DNA of 64,000 nt from Variovorax sp. J22P240 (lineage in GTDB: Bacteria; Pseudomonadota; Gammaproteobacteria; Burkholderiales; Burkholderiaceae_C). The DNA lies in contig NZ_JASZYR010000001.1 in NCBI RefSeq assembly GCF_030316855.1, positions 1-64,000 of the forward strand, in the 5' to 3' direction. A model generated the notes under the pieces. The model worked only from the letters and a program-made list of their open reading frames with translations, did no database searches and had not been told where the DNA came from. Position numbers and translations under genes: made by a program. Below, piece after piece: positions 58,933-64,000 of this stretch. Positions within the stretch are counted from its first letter, which is position 1, and each line of letters opens with the position of its first letter.

Positions 58933-60312
58933 ATGAATGCGACCGAGGAACTGAACCGGATCTGGAGGCTTGCCGGCATGCCGCCGGAAGCGTTGGCTTT
59001 TGTGCGTCTTGATGGCGCCGACCCGGTATTGCCATCGTCGTTCGCCGTCGGGACCGCGGCGCAGAGCACCATCGCCGCTGCTGCGCTTGCCGCCTGCGAG
59101 CTGGGCCATGCACGTGGCACACCGCGCCAGCAGGTCAGCGTTGAGATGCTGCATGCGGCGCTGGAATGCACGGGTTGGTTCAGCGTGGACGGAAGGGTGC
59201 CGGATTTGTGGGATGCGTTCTCCGGGCTGTATCGGGCGTCCGACGGTTGGGTGCGTATCCATGCGAACTTCGCGCACCACCGGGACGGGGCGCTGCGGCT
59301 GCTAGGCCTCAATCCACAGACCGCGCAGCGTGCGGATGCCGAAGCGGCGATGCAGTCGTGGAAAGCACTGGAGTTCGAATCCGTGGCGGCCGTCAAGGGG
59401 CTGGTGGCGACTGCCCTGCGGCACTTCGATGAATGGGACGTCACGCCGCAAGGTGCCGCGTTGGTGTCGCAGCCACTGTTCACCATCGAGCGAATCGGCG
59501 ATGCGCCGGCGCTCGATCTGCCGCCGCTTTCCGCAGAGGCGAGGCCGTTGTCGGGCGTGCGGGTGCTGGATCTGACGCGCATCCTTGCCGGCCCTGTGGG
59601 CGGTCGCGCGCTCGCGGCGTATGGCGCGGACGTGATGCTGATCAACTCGCCGAACCTGCCCAACATCGAAGCCATCGCGGACACCAGCCGCGGCAAGCTG
59701 TCGGCCCATGTCGATCTGCAAACGGAGGTTGGCCGCGGTGCATTGACGGCCTTGCTGCAAGACGCACATGTCTTGATCCAGGGCTATCGGCCCGGCGGCA
59801 TCGCGACGCTGGGCTTCGGTGCGTATCAGGCGGCGCAGGTGCGGCCGGGGATCGTCTACGTCTCACTCTCGGCCTACGGAACCCACGGCCCCTGGGCAGA
59901 TCGCCGTGGCTTCGATTCGCTTGTGCAGACCGCGATGGGTTTCAACCATGCAGAGGGTGAGGAGGCCGGTGATGGAAAGCCAAAGCCGTTGCCGATGCAG
60001 ATCCTCGACGAGGCGACGGGCTACCTGATCGCGATGGGCGCGTCCGCGGCGCTGTGGCGTCAGCAGCGCGAGGGCGGTAGTTGGCACGTGCAGGTGTCAT
60101 TGGCTCAGACAGGTCATTGGCTTCGCGGGCTGGGCAGGGTGGCTGGCGGGCTCCGGATTGAAAGGCCCGACAAGTCGCCGTACCTGGAAACATCGGCTTC
60201 GGGATTTGGGAAACTGTGCGGGGTGCGTCACAGTGCGCAGCTTTCACGTACGCCTGCATTGTGGTCGCGGCCTTCGATGCCGCCTGGGAGTCATCTGGCA
60301 GTTTGGACATAG
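58933..60312 (+). CDS. Class III CoA-transferase family protein (CaiB/BaiF)
   Basis: A 459-residue protein. The CaiB/BaiF core is in the second half: PLSGVRVLDLTRILAGPVGGRALAAYGADVMLINSPNLPNIEAIADTSRGKLSAHVDLQTEVGRGALTALLQDAHVLIQGYRPGGIATLGF, then GIVYVSLSAYGTHGPWADRRGFDSLVQTAMGF and ILDEATGYLIAMG. An N-terminal domain of ~200 residues (an extra CaiB-like half) is present, as in several double-length relatives. In the usual class III enzymes an Asp attacks CoA thioesters; the Asp position was not confirmed here. A GGAG-containing ribosome binding site precedes ATG 58933. It lies behind the scoAB terminator and forms its own unit. Confidence 0.85.
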   Translation: MNATEELNRIWRLAGMPPEALAFVRLDGADPVLPSSFAVGTAAQSTIAAAALAACELGHARGTPRQQVSVEMLHAALECTGWFSVDGRVPDLWDAFSGLYRASDGWVRIHANFAHHRDGALRLLGLNPQTAQRADAEAAMQSWKALEFESVAAVKGLVATALRHFDEWDVTPQGAALVSQPLFTIERIGDAPALDLPPLSAEARPLSGVRVLDLTRILAGPVGGRALAAYGADVMLINSPNLPNIEAIADTSRGKLSAHVDLQTEVGRGALTALLQDAHVLIQGYRPGGIATLGFGAYQAAQVRPGIVYVSLSAYGTHGPWADRRGFDSLVQTAMGFNHAEGEEAGDGKPKPLPMQILDEATGYLIAMGASAALWRQQREGGSWHVQVSLAQTGHWLRGLGRVAGGLRIERPDKSPYLETSASGFGKLCGVRHSAQLSRTPALWSRPSMPPGSHLAVWT

Positions 60313-60349
60313 GGGGTGGCGTCGTCGCCCCCCCGACGGCAAGAAAGTC

Positions 60350-61213
60350 TCACCCCTTCCCCAACATTTCAATCAGCCGAGCAAGCGCCACCGAAGGCGT
60401 CCCTTGCCACACCAAGTGCGTCCGATTGGCACGCATGCGTTCCGGCAAGGGATGCTGGTGAACATCCGCCGTGGCGCGCAGCGCCTTGAGCACCGACACG
60501 GGCACGATCGCAAAGCCGGTCCCCGCGGCAACGCACGCAATCATGGCCTGGTAGGAGGAGAACTCCAGCGAACGCGAGGGTGCGACGCCACCCTTGCCGA
60601 GCCACTGTTCAAGCAGTCTGCGGTACGAGCACCCTTGGGCGAAGGCGATGAGCGTGGTGTTCGTCAGATCACCCGGCTTGGTGACAGAGGCAACGCTGCG
60701 TGCCGTGATCAACACCAGTTCTTCTTCGAAGACGGCCATCGCTTCGAGGCCTGATGCTGTGAAGGGTTCGGACACGAACGCCGCCTCGACCTCGAATGCG
60801 CTTACCCGCTTCAACAGCGCGCCGGTAGTGCCCGTCACCAGCTCGACGACCACCCCCGGATAGAGCTTGTGAAAGCGCGACAGCACGGGCGCCAGACGAC
60901 TGCCCGCCGTGCTCTCGAGCGAACCGAGCCTGAACGTTCCGAGCGGGAGATCGCTGCGCAATTCGCTTTCGGCTTCGTCCGCCAGGCGCAGCAGGCGATC
61001 GGCGTAAGGCAGCAGCTTGTGTCCGGCCGGCGCCAGCGCGAGGGTCCGGCCTTGGCGATGGAAGAGCTTCTGGCCAAGTCGCTCCTCCAACTGCTGGATG
61101 CGGGTCGTCACATTCGACTGCACGCGGTTGAGCTTGTCCGCCGCACGGATCACGCCGCCCTCGGCCACGACCGTGCGGAAGATCTCCAGGGAATCCAGAT
61201 CGATAGTTCTCAT
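60350..61213 (-). CDS. LysR-family transcriptional regulator
   Basis: A 287-residue regulator. The helix-turn-helix is DSLEIFRTVVAEGGVIRAADKLNRVQSNVTTRIQQLEERLGQKLFHRQGRTLALAPAGHKLL. The effector domain includes GTFRLGSLESTAGSRLAPVLSRFHKLYPGVVVELVTG and VSAFEVEAAFVSEPF, with AFAQGCSYRRLLEQWLG in the later half. It is divergent from the MFS gene with a 66-base gap and probably controls the MFS-CMD pair. The ligand is unknown. Confidence 0.88.
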   Translation of the reverse strand: MRTIDLDSLEIFRTVVAEGGVIRAADKLNRVQSNVTTRIQQLEERLGQKLFHRQGRTLALAPAGHKLLPYADRLLRLADEAESELRSDLPLGTFRLGSLESTAGSRLAPVLSRFHKLYPGVVVELVTGTTGALLKRVSAFEVEAAFVSEPFTASGLEAMAVFEEELVLITARSVASVTKPGDLTNTTLIAFAQGCSYRRLLEQWLGKGGVAPSRSLEFSSYQAMIACVAAGTGFAIVPVSVLKALRATADVHQHPLPERMRANRTHLVWQGTPSVALARLIEMLGKG

Positions 61214-61279
61214 AAAGCGAATGAATGTTCTGAATAATTCATTTGTGGCGCATTGGCATTTTGCGTCTAATGACTGCCC

Positions 61280-62467
61280 ATGTCGAACCCTTCCTTCGCC
61301 GTAGCGCGACCCTCTTTCTTCGCCGTCTGCGCCGCAGGCTTGATGGCGTTGGCCATTGCGATGGGCATCGGGCGCTTTGCCTTCACGCCGATGCTGCCGC
61401 TGATGATTCGTGCAGGCAGCGCCGACGTGGCAGCGGGCGGGTGGCTCGCCGCGGCCAACTACGCGGGATATCTGCTGGGCGCGATCACGGCGGCACGTAT
61501 TCCGCTCACGCCGCAGCGCATCGGTCTGGTGTCACTCCTTGCGATCGTCGTCTCGACTGCGGCGATGGGTTGGACCGGGTCGGTGGCCATCTGGCTGGTG
61601 CTCCGTTTCGTCGCGGGGGTGGCAAGCGCATGGACGCTGGTCAGCACCAGCGTCTGGTGCCTGGCCTGGCTTGCGCGCCTGGAACGGCCGGCCGGCGCTG
61701 GCCTCTTGTATGCGGGTGTCGGGGTTGGCATCGCGATGGCCGGCCTCTACTGCTGGCGCGCCGGTGCGGCGGGCGTGCAGCCGGACATGCTCTGGCTGCA
61801 ACTCGGGGCGCTCGCGCTCGCAGGTCTGCTCGTGGTGGCAGCACTGATGCCGCGCGACGCAGGCGCTTCGCACTCAGTCGCCCGCGAAGCCGCGACGACC
61901 CACCAGGCGCCATCCCGCGGCACGCCGTGGAGCCTCGTCCTCTGCTATGGCGTCCTCGGCTTCGGGTACATCCTGCCTGCGACCTTTCTCCCCGTGCTGG
62001 CTCGCGCGGTGGTTGACGATCCTTCCATCTTCGGTGCCGCGTGGCCCGTGTTCGGTGCCGCAGCAGCGGTGTCCACGCTGTTTGCCAGCGCGGTGCTAGG
62101 TCGTGTCTCCCGGCGCCGTGTGCTGGCGGGAAGCCATGTGCTGATGGCGGCCGGCTGTCTGTTGCCGGTGCTGCACCTGTCCGCCTCGACCGTGCTCGCA
62201 GCGGCTCTGCTGGTGGGCGGAACCTTCATGGTTGCGACCATGGCGGGCATGCAGGAGGCCAAGGCGAGTACCGTCGGAGATCCGACGCGAGCGCTCGGCC
62301 GCATGACCGCCGCTTTCGCGATCGGCCAGATGGCCGGGCCCGTGCTGTCCTCCGCATTGAGCGGCAGGGCGCAGGGTTTCGGCGGTCTCTTTGCTGCGCT
62401 GGTCGTCGGTGCCGTGGCCCTGCTGGGCAGTGCCGTGTGGCTGTTCCGCGAGCCGTCCCGAATCTGA
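61280..62467 (+). CDS. YbfB/YjiJ-family MFS transporter
   Basis: A 395-residue transporter with twelve predicted transmembrane helices (ARPSFFAVCAAGLMALAIAMGIGRFAFTPMLPLMIRAG opens it, the YbfB/YjiJ signature). Other helices are YAGYLLGAITAARI, IGLVSLLAIVVSTAAMGW, ASAWTLVSTSVWCLAW and LLYAGVGVGIAMAGLYCW. There is no adjacent enzyme that would name the substrate, except the CMD-family protein 21 bases downstream. It is likely an efflux or uptake permease controlled by the divergent LysR. Confidence 0.87.
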   Translation: MSNPSFAVARPSFFAVCAAGLMALAIAMGIGRFAFTPMLPLMIRAGSADVAAGGWLAAANYAGYLLGAITAARIPLTPQRIGLVSLLAIVVSTAAMGWTGSVAIWLVLRFVAGVASAWTLVSTSVWCLAWLARLERPAGAGLLYAGVGVGIAMAGLYCWRAGAAGVQPDMLWLQLGALALAGLLVVAALMPRDAGASHSVAREAATTHQAPSRGTPWSLVLCYGVLGFGYILPATFLPVLARAVVDDPSIFGAAWPVFGAAAAVSTLFASAVLGRVSRRRVLAGSHVLMAAGCLLPVLHLSASTVLAAALLVGGTFMVATMAGMQEAKASTVGDPTRALGRMTAAFAIGQMAGPVLSSALSGRAQGFGGLFAALVVGAVALLGSAVWLFREPSRI

Positions 62468-62488
62468 ATATACGAAAGGAACCCCGTC

Positions 62489-63082
62489 ATGTTTCAACAA
62501 GGCCATACCGTCCCCTGGTCCGAGCGCCTGCCGATGCCGGCTGCCGAGGCGATGTCGGATGCGCAGCGCGCTGCAGCGCAAGCACTGATCGACGGGCCGC
62601 GCAAGGCTGTCTTCGGCCCCTTCGTTCCGCTGCTGCAGAGTCCGGTGCTGATGGAGCGCATCGGCAGCCTGGGCGAGTACCTGCGCTTCGACAGCACGCT
62701 CGATGCGCGTCTTCGCGAGCTCGTCACCTGCGCGGTCGCGCGCCACGTCGGCAATCAGTTCGAATGGGTGTTGCATGCGGCGGCGGCGGTCAAGGCCGGC
62801 GTCAGTGCCGAAGCGGTTGAAGCCCTGCGGCTCGGGCGCCGCGCTGCACCGCTGGCCGACGACGAGCAGCTTGCACTCGACTTCGCGATGGAACTCCTGC
62901 AACACCACGGCGTTAGCGAGCCGACCTACGCTGCCGCCGCAGAACGCTTCGGCGCCAGCACCGTCGTCGAACTCAGTGCCCTCGTCGGCTACTTCACGAT
63001 GGTCTGCTGGGTCATGAACGTAGCGCACACGCCGGTGCAAGGGACAGAGGGGCAGCGCGGGCTCGAAGCTTTTCCGTTGTAG
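62489..63082 (+). CDS. Carboxymuconolactone decarboxylase family protein
   Basis: A 197-residue helical protein of the AhpD/CMD superfamily. The core is RFDSTLDARLRELVTCAVARHVGNQFEWVLHAAAAVKAGVSAEAVEALR. The usual C-x2-C pair is replaced by the NQFEWVLHA segment, so it is more like the CMD decarboxylase branch than redox AhpD. It starts 21 bases after the MFS gene with AAAGGA as ribosome binding site and is presumably co-transcribed. The substrate is unknown. Confidence 0.82.
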   Translation: MFQQGHTVPWSERLPMPAAEAMSDAQRAAAQALIDGPRKAVFGPFVPLLQSPVLMERIGSLGEYLRFDSTLDARLRELVTCAVARHVGNQFEWVLHAAAAVKAGVSAEAVEALRLGRRAAPLADDEQLALDFAMELLQHHGVSEPTYAAAAERFGASTVVELSALVGYFTMVCWVMNVAHTPVQGTEGQRGLEAFPL

Positions 63083-63095
63083 CCCTCTTTGCGAG

Positions 63096-64000
63096 TCAAC
63101 GGGTCCATGCACCATCCCGCAGGGTATCGGCCTCGAGTGCAAGCACCGCGTCTGCAAGGGCTTGAACGCCTTGCTCGGTCAGATCGCTCGTGTCGACGCG
63201 GGAGCGATCCGACCAGGCCTTGAAGTGACGCGCCTGCGAGCTCGCGTAGTGCGGGTCGTAGTGCTGTGTCATCAACTCGGCGAACAGCGGCGCCAGTTCT
63301 CGCGCACGCGCCCAGGCTTGCCAACGCTGCACCGTCTCCTTGCCCTGCAGTTCCTTGAGCAATCCCAGCTGCGTGGCGAGCGCCTCGCCGTCTTCGCCCA
63401 GGTAGGCATAGTCGCGCAGCAGATAGTCCAGTCGCGCTGGCGGCGTTGCAACGATTTCGATGCAGGGGCTGGTACGCATTCGCGAGACCAGCGACACGGG
63501 CAGTGCAATGCGGCCGATGCGCGGGCTTTCGCCTTCGACGTACAAGGGCCGATGCAGATCGACGGCTTCGAGAACTTGGGCGATGCGCGTCTCGAAGTGC
63601 TTCTGCGACGGCTGTGCCACACCTGGTAGCGCACCGAGCAGTGAACCCTTGTGTTTCGCGCAATCTTCGAGATCCAGCACCTGGGCGCCTCGAAGGGCCA
63701 GCGCCTGCAGCACGCGTGTCTTCGCACTGCCCGTGGCGCCGCAGATGATTCGCAATGGCAACTGCGGGCACAGCGCTGCGAGCCGTTCAATCACGTGGTG
63801 GCGAAAACTCTTGTAGCCACCGGCCAGTTGCTGGGCGTCCCAGCCGACCAACCGCAGCCACGTCACCATCGATCCGCTGCGCAAACCGCCGCGCCAGCAA
63901 TAGACAAGCGGCTTCCAGGTCGCGGGCTGGTCGGCGAACCGTTCTCGCAGGTGTCTGGCGAGATTGGCGGCCACCATCGCACCGCCGACGCGCCTGGCCT
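63096..64000 (-). CDS. mnmH: tRNA 2-selenouridine synthase, C-terminal part (cut by window end)
   Basis: The 3' ~300 codons of mnmH (selU). The visible part starts in the rhodanese-like domain, with the catalytic Cys in YCWRGGLRSGSMVTWLRLVGW. The P-loop-type motif is ICGATGSAKTRVLQALALRGAQVLDLEDCAKHKGSLLG, followed by FETRIAQVLEAVDLHRPLYVEGESPRIGRIALP and the C-terminal GEDGEALATQLGLLKELQGKETVQRWQAWA. The frame is still open at base 64000 (ARRVGGAMVAANLARHL), so the true start lies outside. The enzyme replaces sulfur by selenium in the wobble uridine of some tRNAs. Confidence 0.88.
   Translation of the reverse strand, partial: ARRVGGAMVAANLARHLRERFADQPATWKPLVYCWRGGLRSGSMVTWLRLVGWDAQQLAGGYKSFRHHVIERLAALCPQLPLRIICGATGSAKTRVLQALALRGAQVLDLEDCAKHKGSLLGALPGVAQPSQKHFETRIAQVLEAVDLHRPLYVEGESPRIGRIALPVSLVSRMRTSPCIEIVATPPARLDYLLRDYAYLGEDGEALATQLGLLKELQGKETVQRWQAWARARELAPLFAELMTQHYDPHYASSQARHFKAWSDRSRVDTSDLTEQGVQALADAVLALEADTLRDGAWTR

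Overview
The window looks like chromosomal DNA of a high-GC betaproteobacterium of the Comamonadaceae, closest in style to Variovorax. This rests on gene families and neighbourhoods (a Bug-type periplasmic binding protein, suhB/trmJ/cysE, ETF-ubiquinone oxidoreductase, eat-eutBC, an ada/alkB operon, a secreted RTX haem peroxidase), not on a database search. No rRNA, intact tRNA, transposase or CRISPR array was seen.

Layout. (1) 1-8.4 kb is accessory. It holds a broken HEPN-like gene, a lower-GC membrane protein, an AlpA-like phage regulator next to a truncated holin-like gene, and a ~4.4 kb imperfect palindrome with four near-identical type IV pilin genes. Each pilin has its own sigma-54 promoter, upstream dyad and terminator. 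Small phage-like genes follow, one of them frameshifted beside a LexA box. The 3' half of a tRNA-Leu gene (an att-type scar) closes the region. (2) 8.5-25.6 kb is ordinary chromosome: a yqjI-yqjH-like iron pair, an AraC/GyrI regulator, a sulfatase plus Bug protein plus LysR group, the suhB-FUSC-mscS operon, trmJ, cysE, ETF-QO and an SDR. (3) 24.2-41.0 kb is a type I secretion locus: a TolC-like protein, a 2342-residue haem peroxidase with RTX repeats, its ABC exporter and HlyD adaptor, then a two-component pair. A second two-component pair follows. A ~320 bp leader carrying a conserved unannotated small ORF occurs twice, upstream of the tolC-like gene and upstream of the first response regulator. 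(4) 41.1-44.6 kb has PAP2 phosphatase and EptA-type genes, both preceded by the same TTCAG-N6-TTCAG element at the same distance from a possible -10. This suggests an envelope-modification regulon of the adjacent PmrA-like regulator. (5) 44.6-64 kb is metabolism and repair: ethanolamine uptake and lysis, FKBP isomerase, OpgD, the ada-2OG oxygenase-alkB operon, a PAS-LuxR regulator beside a perfect dyad and a 3-oxoacid CoA-transferase operon, a class III CoA-transferase-like protein, an MFS/CMD pair, and the 3' part of mnmH cut by the window edge.

Most worth following up: the inverted pilin quadruplet with mosaic copies that suggest gene conversion; the duplicated leader with a paralogous small protein (SSK at the N-terminus, GRRHKLR at the C-terminus); and the direct-repeat boxes in front of the RTX, PAP2 and eptA genes.
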